Shown piece after piece: positions 1-7,961 of a stretch of 64,000 nucleotides of DNA (position 1 is its first letter; every line of letters starts with the position of its first letter). Where the stretch lies: NCBI RefSeq assembly GCF_007679045.1, contig NZ_VEFS01000001.1, forward strand, positions 243,520-307,519. Direction: 5' to 3'. Origin of the DNA: Microbacterium sp. BH-3-3-3. GTDB taxonomy: Bacteria; Actinomycetota; Actinomycetes; Actinomycetales; Microbacteriaceae. The notes under the pieces were generated by a model that saw only the letters and a list, made by a program, of their open reading frames with translations, ran no database searches and was not told where the DNA came from. The position numbers and the translations under genes were made by a program.

Positions 1-424
1 GGCCCCGGTCGTCCACGAGCAGGGAGTGCTCAAGCCCCTGCTGCTGCTCACCAAGCTCGGTGTCTCCGGTCCCATCGGTCGCGGCACGCAGGTGTGGCCG
101 TGGATCTCGCTCGACGACGAGGTGCGCGCCATCCGCCACGTCATCGATTCCGACATCGTCGGTCCCGTGAACCTCACCGGACCGACGCGGGCGACGGCGA
201 ACGACCTGGGCTTCGCGCTCGCCCGACGCATGAACAGGCCCTACGCCCTGCGTGCCCCGGTCTTCGCGGTCAAGCTCGCGCTCGGAAAAGACGCCACCGA
301 GGCCCTTCTCACCTCCGACGCCGACGTCAAGCCGTCGGTCCTCGAGGAGAGCGGCTTCACCTTCACCCACCGCACCGTCGAAGAGGCCGTGGCCTCGGCG
401 GTTCCGGCGCACGACGCCGCGTGA
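1..424 (+). CDS. TIGR01777-type NAD(P)-dependent epimerase (3' part)
   Basis: The C-terminal ~140 residues of an SDR-fold epimerase/oxidoreductase run in from the left edge; the reading frame is open from base 2. The visible part contains WPWISLDDEVRAI and GPVNLTGPTRAT, followed by a DUF1731-like tail ending near VLEESGFTFTHRTVEEAV. This tail is typical of the TIGR01777 (SDR39U1) group, whose substrates are mostly unknown. The N-terminal Rossmann domain lies outside the window, so cofactor residues cannot be checked. A strong hairpin follows the stop codon within 10 bases. Confidence 0.85.
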   Translation, partial: APVVHEQGVLKPLLLLTKLGVSGPIGRGTQVWPWISLDDEVRAIRHVIDSDIVGPVNLTGPTRATANDLGFALARRMNRPYALRAPVFAVKLALGKDATEALLTSDADVKPSVLEESGFTFTHRTVEEAVASAVPAHDAA

Positions 425-429
425 CGGCG

Positions 430-460
430 GCGAGGGCGGCCCGAATCGGGTCGCCCTCGC
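430..460 (+). terminator. Hairpin terminator after the epimerase gene
   Basis: Two 15-base arms (430-444 and 446-460) pair with one mismatch around a single base, starting 6 bases after the stop codon. There is no T-tract, as is common for actinobacterial terminators. I see nothing further in 461-620. Confidence 0.6.
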
Positions 461-620
461 TGCAGCGGGGCTGACCTCCGCGTCGGGGCCGACCTCGAGC
501 TCCGTCTCGCCGACGGCTGCCCGGCGCGACGAGACCCGGAGATCTCCGCACTCCGCACGCGCGTGCTGCACGGCACGTCCACCGCGCTGAGCCCCGGCGC
601 GGCCAGGGCGTCGTGTCGCG

Positions 621-1073
621 TCAGGCCGCGCGGCGCTCGGCGGTCTCGAGCCGCACCGCGGTGCGCACGGCCTCGCGCGCGCGCCGGCGGTCGCCCGCCG
701 CGTCGTACGCCAGGGCCAGTCGATAACGGGCACGCCAGTCGTCGGGGTGCGCCTCCACGTCGGCCCGGTACCGCGGGAAGAGGGCGTCGCCGTCGGCACG
801 CTCGATCCGACCGCTCGGACGCACGGGCAGGTCTTCGTCGGGAAGCCCTCCCTCGGCGTCGAGCCGTTCGCCCAGCTGCTGCGCCCGCACGCCGAACCAG
901 AGCTCGCGGCCGATCGCCCAGAGCGCCAGCAAGGGCAGCACGAGAAGCGCCACGCCCATGACCACGCCGATGGTCTGCCCGCTGCCGAGCAGCACGACGG
1001 CGCGCTGTCCGGCGAGCACGATGTACATCAGCAGCAGCACCGTCATCACGGCGACGGCGACGCGGACCTTCAT
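621..1073 (-). CDS. Small two-TM membrane protein of unknown function
   Basis: This 150-residue protein is not recognised as a named family. Residues 1-30 and about 35-58 form two hydrophobic membrane segments. The rest is a soluble, Arg/Ala-rich helical tail, and its last ~50 residues (RYRADVEAHPDDWRARYRL onward) look like a single TPR-type helical pair. Its ATG overlaps the dapB stop codon by 4 bases (ATGA, 1070-1073), so the two are almost certainly co-transcribed and translationally coupled. Confidence 0.75.
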   Translation of the reverse strand: MKVRVAVAVMTVLLLMYIVLAGQRAVVLLGSGQTIGVVMGVALLVLPLLALWAIGRELWFGVRAQQLGERLDAEGGLPDEDLPVRPSGRIERADGDALFPRYRADVEAHPDDWRARYRLALAYDAAGDRRRAREAVRTAVRLETAERRAA

Positions 1074-1882
1074 GCGCTCGTGACGCTCGCGACCTGACCC
1101 GACACGTCGCCGTCGGCGACGGGCGCCTCCGCCTTCGCGGGGCGGGTGCGCACGCCGATGTCGATGAAGCTGTCCAAGCCGACGACGACGCCGCGCGCCT
1201 CACGTGCCGCCGCCAGGGCGATGCGGATGCCGGGGGCGTACGCCGCCTTCGGGTCGATGGTGTCGTGGACGATCGTGAGCGACTCCCCCGCTCCCGAGAG
1301 CACGGTCTCCTGCCGGGCGACGACGCCCGGCCGCCGCAGCGAGTGGATGGGCACCGAGGCCACGCGCTGCCCGCGGGCGCGCTGGTCGACGTGAGGAGAC
1401 TCCACCGGGCCGACCTCGGCGCGGGCGGCGGAGATGAGCTCCGCGGTGCGCACGGCGGTCCCGCTGGGCGAATCCACCTTCGTCTCGCGGTGCGCCTCGA
1501 TGATCTCGATCGAGGGGAAGAAGGGCGCCGCGGCGGCCGCGAGAGCGGTGCCGATCACCGAGCCGAGGGAGAAGTTGGGGATGAAGACGACCCCCGTGCC
1601 GCTGGCCTCCACGAGCGGACGCACGAGGGCGATGCGCTCGTTCGACCACCCCGAGGTGCCCACCAGCACGTTGATCTTGCGCTCGACGGCCGCGCGCACG
1701 ATGTCGATCGACACGGCGGGCGTCGAGGCGTCCACGACGAGGTCGGCCCCGTCGAGCTCGCTCATCGCCGACTTCGAGGTGAGGACCGCGACGACCTCGT
1801 ACCCTTCTTCGGCATCGACCACCTCGCGGATCACCCCGCCGAGCTTGCCGGTCCCGCCCACGATGGCCACGCGTGTCGTCAT
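1070..1882 (-). CDS. dapB: 4-hydroxy-tetrahydrodipicolinate reductase
   Basis: Reduces 4-hydroxy-tetrahydrodipicolinate with NAD(P)H in the cytosolic diaminopimelate/lysine pathway, which supplies cell-wall precursor. Visible motifs are the Rossmann loop IVGGTGKLGG (residues 7-16), VDASTP, GTSGW, and the catalytic segment EAHRETKVDSPSGTA. In that segment the family normally has two adjacent histidines (EXHHXXKXDXPSGT). Here the second is Arg, while the first His and the Lys remain. At 270 aa it is slightly longer than usual, with an Ala/Val-rich tail. The start is fixed by a leaderless arrangement: TAGGCT (1889-1894), six bases, then ATG. The downstream membrane protein overlaps it by 4 bases. 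Confidence 0.93.
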   Translation of the reverse strand: MTTRVAIVGGTGKLGGVIREVVDAEEGYEVVAVLTSKSAMSELDGADLVVDASTPAVSIDIVRAAVERKINVLVGTSGWSNERIALVRPLVEASGTGVVFIPNFSLGSVIGTALAAAAAPFFPSIEIIEAHRETKVDSPSGTAVRTAELISAARAEVGPVESPHVDQRARGQRVASVPIHSLRRPGVVARQETVLSGAGESLTIVHDTIDPKAAYAPGIRIALAAAREARGVVVGLDSFIDIGVRTRPAKAEAPVADGDVSGQVASVTSA

Positions 1883-1940
1883 GCCTCCAGCCTAGGCGCG
1901 GTGGGGCACGCGGACTCCGCCCGATCGGCGGACGCGCCGC

Positions 1941-2543
1941 TCAGACCGGCAGCGGGTCGGGAAGCCCCGTGCGCAGCTCGACCGGCAGGTGGGCCAGGTC
2001 GTTGTGCGACAGCAGCGTCCAGGGGCGGCCCTTCTTCTGCGCGATGACGGTGAGGCCGCAGTAGGCCTGGTTGATCGTCATCCACCGCCAGTCGGGGGCC
2101 TGCAGCACCTCCCGGACGAACCACGAGATGACGAAGTTGTGCGTGATGACCAGCTCGTGCACCTCGCCGGCCTTGCGCGCGAGGAACTCCGCCGTGGCGT
2201 CGGCCATCTGCGCGCGTCCGGCCTCGATCTCGGCATCCGTCACCGAACCGAAGAAGGGCTCGTAGGCCGCGGGCGTCTCGGGCGTCATGCCCGTCGGGAT
2301 GCAGTCGAACAGCAGGGCCGACGACTCCGGCGCCACCGACGGCAGGCGTTCGGCGACGGCCCGCGCGGTCTGCGCGGCGCGTTCGAGGGGCGAGTGCCAG
2401 ACGGCGTCGAGGGGAAGACCCGACAGGCGGTCGGCCAGCAGAGCGGCCTGTCGCTGGCCCCGCGGAGAGAGGGGGCCGTCGGTGAGTCCGTGCTCTGCGT
2501 CTTGGTGCTCGCCATGGCGCACCAGGTAGATGTAGTGCGTCAC
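1941..2543 (-). CDS. Histidine phosphatase family protein (phosphoglycerate-mutase fold)
   Basis: A 200-residue protein with the catalytic LVRHGEH motif at residues 7-13, the second-histidine region LVITHNFVISW, and the conserved SPLERAAQTA stretch. These show a branch-1 histidine phosphatase, in which a phospho-histidine intermediate removes phosphate from a small molecule or protein. The substrate cannot be read from sequence. The start is a GTG giving MTHYIYLVRHGEH, which places the motif at the usual distance from the N-terminus. No clear promoter or strong ribosome site was found. It follows the aldo/keto reductase on the same strand with a 77-base gap. Confidence 0.88.
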   Translation of the reverse strand: MTHYIYLVRHGEHQDAEHGLTDGPLSPRGQRQAALLADRLSGLPLDAVWHSPLERAAQTARAVAERLPSVAPESSALLFDCIPTGMTPETPAAYEPFFGSVTDAEIEAGRAQMADATAEFLARKAGEVHELVITHNFVISWFVREVLQAPDWRWMTINQAYCGLTVIAQKKGRPWTLLSHNDLAHLPVELRTGLPDPLPV

Positions 2544-2620
2544 GTCAGCTCACTTCGTCGTCGATCTGCCGTCCCCCGGCCGGTCCGTCCAGCCTACGTC
2601 ACACCCCGACGAGGGGGCGG

Positions 2621-3646
2621 TCACTCGGCGGCGCGGGCGATATCCGACAGCTGAGCGCGGCTCAGGCGCACCCCGACGGCGCGCATGCACTCGACCACGT
2701 GCCGCGGTGCGAAGGCGTTGACGATCGGGGCGGTGACGACCTTCTGCGCGAGCAGCCAGGCGACCGCCACGGCGGCATCCGGGATTCCGAGCTCGCTGCC
2801 CACCGCGTCGAGGGCGCGCAGCACGCGCGAGCCCCGACGGTTCAGGTGCGCGGCGACCTGCGTTCCGCGCACCGATTGCGTCGACTGACCGCGGGTGCGC
2901 GTCTCGCCGGCGAGGAACCCGTGCGCGAGGGGGTGGGACGGCGTCACCGCCATGTTCTGGGCCTGGGCGATCAGCCGCACGTCGCCGTCGAACTCCGCGC
3001 GCCGCAGCACGTTGTACGGCACGTCGAGCACGGTGATGCGGGGGTAGCCGGCCGACGAGAGGATGCGGGCCTCGACGAGCTGAGCGGCCGAGTAGCCGTG
3101 GGCGCCGATCGCCCGCACCTTGCCGGATTCGACGAGCCACTCGCTCGTGGCGAGGGTGTCTTCGAGCATCGCGGCGTCGCCGCGCACGGCGTCGAGCGAC
3201 AGCACGTCGATGCGGTCGGTGCCCAGACGCGTCAGCGAAGCCTCGACCGCGCGCACCAGGTTGACCGAGTCGAGGCCGGGGTTGTCGGGGTGGCTGCCCA
3301 CGCGCACGGTCAGCACGACCTCGTCGCGCGCCCGACGGCTGCGCAGCCATTCGCCGATGATGAACTCGCTGCGTCCCGCGGCGTAGCTGTCGGCGGTGTG
3401 CAGGGCGTTGCCGCCGAGCTCGGCGTAGGTGTCGAGGATCTCGTGGCTCGCGCGCGCGTCGACGTTCCAGCCGAACTCGCCGCCCCCGAGGAACATCGGG
3501 AAGACCTCGAAGCCGCTCTCGCCCAGGGGCACGCGGACGTGCGAGCCGAGGCCGGGGCCCTGCAGGGTGATGGGGGTCGACGGATGCGGGGCTCGATCGC
3601 GTCGCAGGCGCGGCGTGGCCGTCTCATCGACGCCTGAGCCGCTCAT
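2621..3646 (-). CDS. Aldo/keto reductase
   Basis: A 341-residue NADPH-dependent oxidoreductase of the (beta/alpha)8 aldo/keto reductase superfamily, presumably acting on carbonyl compounds in the cytosol. Supporting features are LGGGEFGWNVD near the N-terminus, the HTADSYAAGRSE segment carrying the catalytic Asp/Tyr, a VRVG strand, and the C-terminal cofactor region AVAWLLAQKVVTAPIVNAF. The frame stays open into pnp, but translation must begin at ATG 3646 (MSGSGVDET), which follows a purine-rich site (GGAGAGGGG). The long upstream extension is a shadow of pnp. A short dyad, TACGG-N5-CCGTA (3682-3696), lies upstream. Confidence 0.85.
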   Translation of the reverse strand: MSGSGVDETATPRLRRDRAPHPSTPITLQGPGLGSHVRVPLGESGFEVFPMFLGGGEFGWNVDARASHEILDTYAELGGNALHTADSYAAGRSEFIIGEWLRSRRARDEVVLTVRVGSHPDNPGLDSVNLVRAVEASLTRLGTDRIDVLSLDAVRGDAAMLEDTLATSEWLVESGKVRAIGAHGYSAAQLVEARILSSAGYPRITVLDVPYNVLRRAEFDGDVRLIAQAQNMAVTPSHPLAHGFLAGETRTRGQSTQSVRGTQVAAHLNRRGSRVLRALDAVGSELGIPDAAVAVAWLLAQKVVTAPIVNAFAPRHVVECMRAVGVRLSRAQLSDIARAAE

Positions 3647-3837
3647 GGCGAGATCCCCTCTCCGCGGCGCCGGGTCGACGGTACGGATGACCCGTATCAC
3701 CACGCCCCCCGACGTACTTCCGAGGGTAGGCGGTCCCCGTGACCGGCCCGTCGTTTCGCCCGGCTCGGCGGTAAATATTGCGTAACGCTTGACGGGCGTC
3801 GTCACGCCTCCCCCACGCGTCACTCGCGTCACACGAC

Positions 3838-3872
3838 GGATGCCCGCCCCGCACGAGGCGGGACGGGCATCC
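3838..3872 (-). terminator. pnp terminator built from an inverted GGATGCC pair
   Basis: The arms GGATGCCCGCCCCGC and GCGGGACGGGCATCC pair with one mismatch around ACGAG, just beyond the pnp stop codon. The stem ends are one copy each of GGATGCC and GGCATCC. Confidence 0.65.
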
Positions 3873-3887
3873 GATCGACGCGAAGGA

Positions 3888-6185
3888 TCAGCCTTCGGCG
3901 GGAGCCTCGGGGCCCTCGCTCGCGGCGGCCGAGCTCTGCGTGTCGGCAGGCTCGGTCGCGGCGGCGTCCTCGTCGAGCACGGGCTCGAGCGACAGCTTGC
4001 CGCGGTCATCGATCTTCGTGATGCGCACGAGGATCTTGCGACCGACCGAGAGCACGTCTTCGACGTTCTCGACGCGCTTGCCACCGGCGAGCTTGCGGAC
4101 CTCGCTGACGTGCAGCAGGCCGTCCTTGCCGGGGAGCAGCGAGACGAACGCACCGAAGGTCGCGATCTTGACGACGGTTCCGAGGAACTGCTCGCCCACC
4201 TCGGGGTTGGTCGGGTTCGCGATCGCGTTCACCTGGGCGCGGGCCGCCTCGGCCGAGGGGCCGTCGGTCGCACCGATGTACACGGTGCCGTCGTCCTCGA
4301 TCGAGATCTGGGCGCCGGTCTCGTCCTGGATGGAGTTGATCGTCTTGCCCTTGGGTCCGATGAGCTCACCGATCTTGTCGACCGGGATCTGCACGCTGAT
4401 GACGCGGGGCGCGGTGGGCGCCATCTCGTCGGGAGCGTCGATCGCGGCGTTCAGGACGTTGAGGATCGTGAGGCGAGCCTCCTTCGCCTGGGTGAGGGCT
4501 GCGGCCAGCACCGACGACGGGATGCCGTCGAGCTTGGTGTCGAGCTGGATCGCGGTGATGAACTCGCTGGTGCCTGCGACCTTGAAGTCCATGTCGCCGA
4601 GGGCGTCTTCGGCGCCGAGGATGTCGGTCAGGGCGGCGTAGCGCGTCTGGCCGTCGACCTCGTCGGTGACGAGGCCCATCGCGATGCCGGCGACGGGGGC
4701 GCGAAGGGGCACACCCGCGTTCAGCAGCGACAGGGTCGAGGCGCAGACCGAGCCCATCGACGTCGAGCCGTTGGAGCCGAGAGCCTCGGACACCTGGCGG
4801 ATCGCGTAGGGGAACTCCTCGCGGCTGGGCAGCACCGGAACGAGGGCGCGCTCGGCCAGGAAGCCGTGACCGATCTCGCGACGCTTCGGCGAACCCACGC
4901 GACCGGTCTCACCGGTCGAGTACGGCGGGAAGTTGTAGTGGTGCAGGTAGCGCTTGCTGGTGATGGGCGACAGCGAGTCGATCTGCTGCTCCATCTTGAG
5001 CATGTTCAGCGTGGTGACGCCCAGGATCTGGGTCTCACCGCGCTGGAAGATCGCCGAGCCGTGGACGCGCGGGATGACCTGCACCTCGGCGTCGAGCGGG
5101 CGGATGTCGGCGACGCCACGGCCGTCCATGCGGACGCCCTCGGCGAGGATGCGACCGCGGACGATCGTCTTGGTGACCGACTTGTACGCGGCGTTGAACT
5201 CGAGCGTCGCGACGGCGGGCAGCTCGCCCGACTCGACGGCGGCGAGGAGCTGCTCCTTGACCGAGGTCTTGACCTCGTCATCGGCGTTCTGGCGCTCCTG
5301 CTTGTCGGCGATCTGATACACGGGCACCAGACGGTCGTAGGCACGGCCGGCGACGAAGTCGTACGTCTGCTGGCTGTAGGCCGGGAAGACGGGGAACGAC
5401 TGGATCTCCTTGGCCGCGGTGCGCGCGACCTCGTTCTGCGCGTCGACGAGCTGACGCAGGAAGGGCTTGGCGGCCTCGAGGCCCTCGGCGACGACCTGCT
5501 CGTTGGGCTTGGTCGCGCCGCCCTTGATCATGTTCCAGCTGCCCTCGGTGGCCTCGGCCTCCACCATCATGATGGCGACGTCGCCGTCGTCGAGCACGCG
5601 GCCCGCGACGATGAGGTCGAAGACGGCGTCTTCGAGCTGGGTGACGGTCGGGAAGGCGACCCACTGGTCAGCGGTCTCGCCCTGGCCGGGGATGAGTGCC
5701 AGGCGCACACCCGCGATGGGGCCCGAGAACGGCAGACCCGAGATCTGGGTCGACAGCGACGCGGCGTTGATCGCCAGCGCGTCGTAGAACTCGCCGGGGG
5801 CGATCGAGAGCACGGTGACGACGATCTGCACCTCGTTGCGCAGGCCGTCGACGAACGACGGGCGCAGCGGGCGGTCGATGAGGCGGCACACGAGGATGGC
5901 CTCGGTGGAGGGGCGACCCTCGCGGCGGAAGAACGAGCCGGGGATCTTGCCGGCGGCGTACGAACGCTCTTCGACGTCGACGGTCAGCGGGAAAAAGTCG
6001 AAGCCTTCACGCGGGTGCTTGCCGGCGCTGGTGGCCGACAGGAGCATGGTCTCCTCGTCGAGGTAGGCGGCGACAGCGCCATGAGCCTGCTGAGCGAGGC
6101 GTCCGGTCTCGAACCGGACGGTGCGGGTGCCGAAACGGCCGTTGTCGAGAACGGCTTCAGCGGCGGTGATTTCTGGACCTTCCAA
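3888..6185 (-). CDS. pnp: Polyribonucleotide nucleotidyltransferase (PNPase)
   Basis: Phosphorolytic 3'-5' exoribonuclease of RNA turnover. The 765 residues contain two RNase PH domains (about 10-140 and 320-550), a KH domain with [16 protein letters not shown] (about 600-650), an S1 domain with [21 protein letters not shown] (about 660-725), and an acidic/Ala tail. The start is TTG at 6183-6185 ([12 protein letters not shown]): AAGGAGG lies 6 bases upstream and homology begins there, whereas longer in-frame starts give non-conserved sequence. A hairpin sits just before the ribosome site (about 6207-6232), which could allow leader-based autoregulation as in other bacteria (inference). rpsO, its usual neighbour, is 16 kb upstream on the same strand. 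Confidence 0.96.
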   Translation of the reverse strand: MEGPEITAAEAVLDNGRFGTRTVRFETGRLAQQAHGAVAAYLDEETMLLSATSAGKHPREGFDFFPLTVDVEERSYAAGKIPGSFFRREGRPSTEAILVCRLIDRPLRPSFVDGLRNEVQIVVTVLSIAPGEFYDALAINAASLSTQISGLPFSGPIAGVRLALIPGQGETADQWVAFPTVTQLEDAVFDLIVAGRVLDDGDVAIMMVEAEATEGSWNMIKGGATKPNEQVVAEGLEAAKPFLRQLVDAQNEVARTAAKEIQSFPVFPAYSQQTYDFVAGRAYDRLVPVYQIADKQERQNADDEVKTSVKEQLLAAVESGELPAVATLEFNAAYKSVTKTIVRGRILAEGVRMDGRGVADIRPLDAEVQVIPRVHGSAIFQRGETQILGVTTLNMLKMEQQIDSLSPITSKRYLHHYNFPPYSTGETGRVGSPKRREIGHGFLAERALVPVLPSREEFPYAIRQVSEALGSNGSTSMGSVCASTLSLLNAGVPLRAPVAGIAMGLVTDEVDGQTRYAALTDILGAEDALGDMDFKVAGTSEFITAIQLDTKLDGIPSSVLAAALTQAKEARLTILNVLNAAIDAPDEMAPTAPRVISVQIPVDKIGELIGPKGKTINSIQDETGAQISIEDDGTVYIGATDGPSAEAARAQVNAIANPTNPEVGEQFLGTVVKIATFGAFVSLLPGKDGLLHVSEVRKLAGGKRVENVEDVLSVGRKILVRITKIDDRGKLSLEPVLDEDAAATEPADTQSSAAASEGPEAPAEG

Positions 6186-6492
6186 GAGGTCCCTCCTTCT
6201 TTGTTTAGGCTCGCCGCCCCGTGTGGGCGACGAGCTGACATGCGAAGGAGCAGGAACAGGCAGAAAGGGCACGCCGATGCGATCGGCGAGGGAATCCCGG
6301 CGACTGGCCACCAGTGCTCGACCACCCGGCGCTGACGACGGGGAGTCCACCACAGGGGACCAGCGTCTGCCGGCCTGCTCCGTGAGCTCGTATTTATTTG
6401 AGCGGATGCCAAGACGGCATTCGGTCCTCACCCTACCAGCGACCGCCCATGCGGGGTGGGCACGGCACGGCGAAGTGCTCTACCGTGACCTC
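6186..6492. other. Divergent intergenic region, pnp leader and lysozyme-gene promoter
   Basis: It holds the pnp leader with a pre-SD hairpin (about 6207-6232) and, near 6390-6405, an AT-rich patch that may contain the pnp promoter. One GGATGCC copy lies at about 6405. At the right end, TACCGT (6481-6486) with a 6-base spacer precedes the ATG at 6493. Confidence 0.5.
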
Positions 6493-7920
6493 ATGGGCCT
6501 CATTCGTCGCAGTAGTCACACGCTTCTCGCGTGCGTGCTCCTGGGCGCGGTGATCGCCCCGTCGCCGGCGAGCGCGACATCCCTCTCCGCCTCGACCCTC
6601 GCCCCCGTCGCGGCGGTCGACCAGGCCGCCGTGGACCGTGTTTTGGCCGAGCTCGACGCCGCGGAGACCTCGGCGGCCGAGGCCTCGCGCCGCGCCCTCG
6701 ATGCGTCCGCCCTCGCGGAACGCACGCGCCTGCAGGCCGAGACGACCGCGCAGCGCGCCGAGGGTCTCACCGCCCAGAGCGAGGCGGCCGACGCCGCGCT
6801 CTCCGCCGCGAGCACGCGCGCCGGAGCGAGCGCCTCCCGCCTCATGCGCACCGTGGGCGGTGGCCCGCTGGTGGCGCAGCTGCTGACGAACGCAGATCCC
6901 GACTCGCTGCTGCAGCGCCTCGGCATCCTCGACCGCGTCACCACGCTGGCCGCGCGCACCGCCGGCGAGGCCCGCAGCGCCTCCGACGTCGCCGCCTCCC
7001 TGCGAGAGCAGGCCGAGCAGGCCCGCGACGAAGCGGCACGCCTGGCGGCCGACGCGCAGTCGACCGCGGCGACGGCGCAGAGCGATGCGGATGCCGAGGC
7101 GGCCACCGTCGCGTCGGCGCAGGCCCGGCTCAACGACCTCTACGCGCAGCTCGCCGCTCTGCGGAAGACGACCGCCGACGCCGAACGCGCCGCGCGCGAA
7201 CGCGAGAAGGCGCAGCGCGACGCCGCCGCACCCGGCGGCGCGACGGGCGGGCCCGGCGCGGGCTCCGGCTCGAGCGGCGGCGGGGCGAACGCGGGCGGGT
7301 CGGGCTCCGGCGGGTCGGGATCGACCCCGGGCGGCGGAGCGGGCGGCAGCGGCTCGGGAGGTAGCGGCTCGGGCGGCAGCGGCTCGGGCGGCTCCTCCTC
7401 CGGCGGCGGGGGCTCCAGCGGCGGCAGTGGCTCGGGCGGCGGATCGAGCAGCGGCGGGTCCAGCTCCGGCGGCGGATCCAGCTCCGGCGGCGGCTCCAGC
7501 TCCGGTGGCGGCTCCGGCTCCGGCGGCGGGTCCAGCTCCGGTGGCGGCTCTCACCCCGGCGGCGGATCGAACGCGGGAGGCGGCGGGTCCACGGCCCCGG
7601 CGGGTCCGACCATGAGCCCGTCCCAGGCCCGCGACTACGCGCGCGGCGCGATCCGCAGCTACGGCTGGGGCGACGACCAGTTCTCGTGCCTCGTATCGCT
7701 GTGGAACCGCGAGTCGGGCTGGCGCGCCGACGCCCTCAATCCCTGGAGCGGCGCTTACGGCATCCCCCAGGCGCTGCCGGGCGAGAAGATGGCATCCGCT
7801 GGTCTGGACTGGCGCACCAACGCGGCGACCCAGATCTCGTGGGGGCTGACCTACATCAGCGGCCGCTACGGCTCACCGTGCGGGGCGTGGGCGCACTCGG
7901 AGCAGACCGGCTGGTACTGA
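6493..7920 (+). CDS. Secreted coiled-coil protein with C-terminal lysozyme/transglycosylase-like domain
   Basis: A 475-residue exported protein, probably acting on peptidoglycan. A Sec signal peptide spans residues 1-29 (hydrophobic core, then PSPASATS). Residues ~40-245 are an Ala/Glu-rich coiled coil, including LLTNADPDSLLQRLGILDR, of the kind that regulates cell-wall hydrolases. Residues ~250-375 are an almost pure Gly/Ser linker. Residues ~378-475 form a small SLT/aggregation-promoting-factor-like domain with the probable catalytic Glu in WNRESGW and AYGIPQALPGEK. The start is set by TACCGT (6481-6486), six bases, then ATG, which suggests leaderless transcription. It converges on the glycosyltransferase gene 41 bases away. 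Confidence 0.85.
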   Translation: MGLIRRSSHTLLACVLLGAVIAPSPASATSLSASTLAPVAAVDQAAVDRVLAELDAAETSAAEASRRALDASALAERTRLQAETTAQRAEGLTAQSEAADAALSAASTRAGASASRLMRTVGGGPLVAQLLTNADPDSLLQRLGILDRVTTLAARTAGEARSASDVAASLREQAEQARDEAARLAADAQSTAATAQSDADAEAATVASAQARLNDLYAQLAALRKTTADAERAAREREKAQRDAAAPGGATGGPGAGSGSSGGGANAGGSGSGGSGSTPGGGAGGSGSGGSGSGGSGSGGSSSGGGGSSGGSGSGGGSSSGGSSSGGGSSSGGGSSSGGGSGSGGGSSSGGGSHPGGGSNAGGGGSTAPAGPTMSPSQARDYARGAIRSYGWGDDQFSCLVSLWNRESGWRADALNPWSGAYGIPQALPGEKMASAGLDWRTNAATQISWGLTYISGRYGSPCGAWAHSEQTGWY

Positions 7921-7961
7921 CGCATCCGCACGGCTAAGCGACCGAGCCGGCCCGCAGCGGA

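Noticed and set aside
3682-3696. TACGG-N5-CCGTA operator for the aldo/keto reductase gene
   Set aside because: Five-base arms are expected by chance at this length and no promoter could be aligned with it.
3789-6335. 848-codon open frame on the + strand, opposite pnp
   Set aside because: High-GC genes produce long antisense frames. This one has no ribosome site or recognisable domain and mirrors a certain gene.
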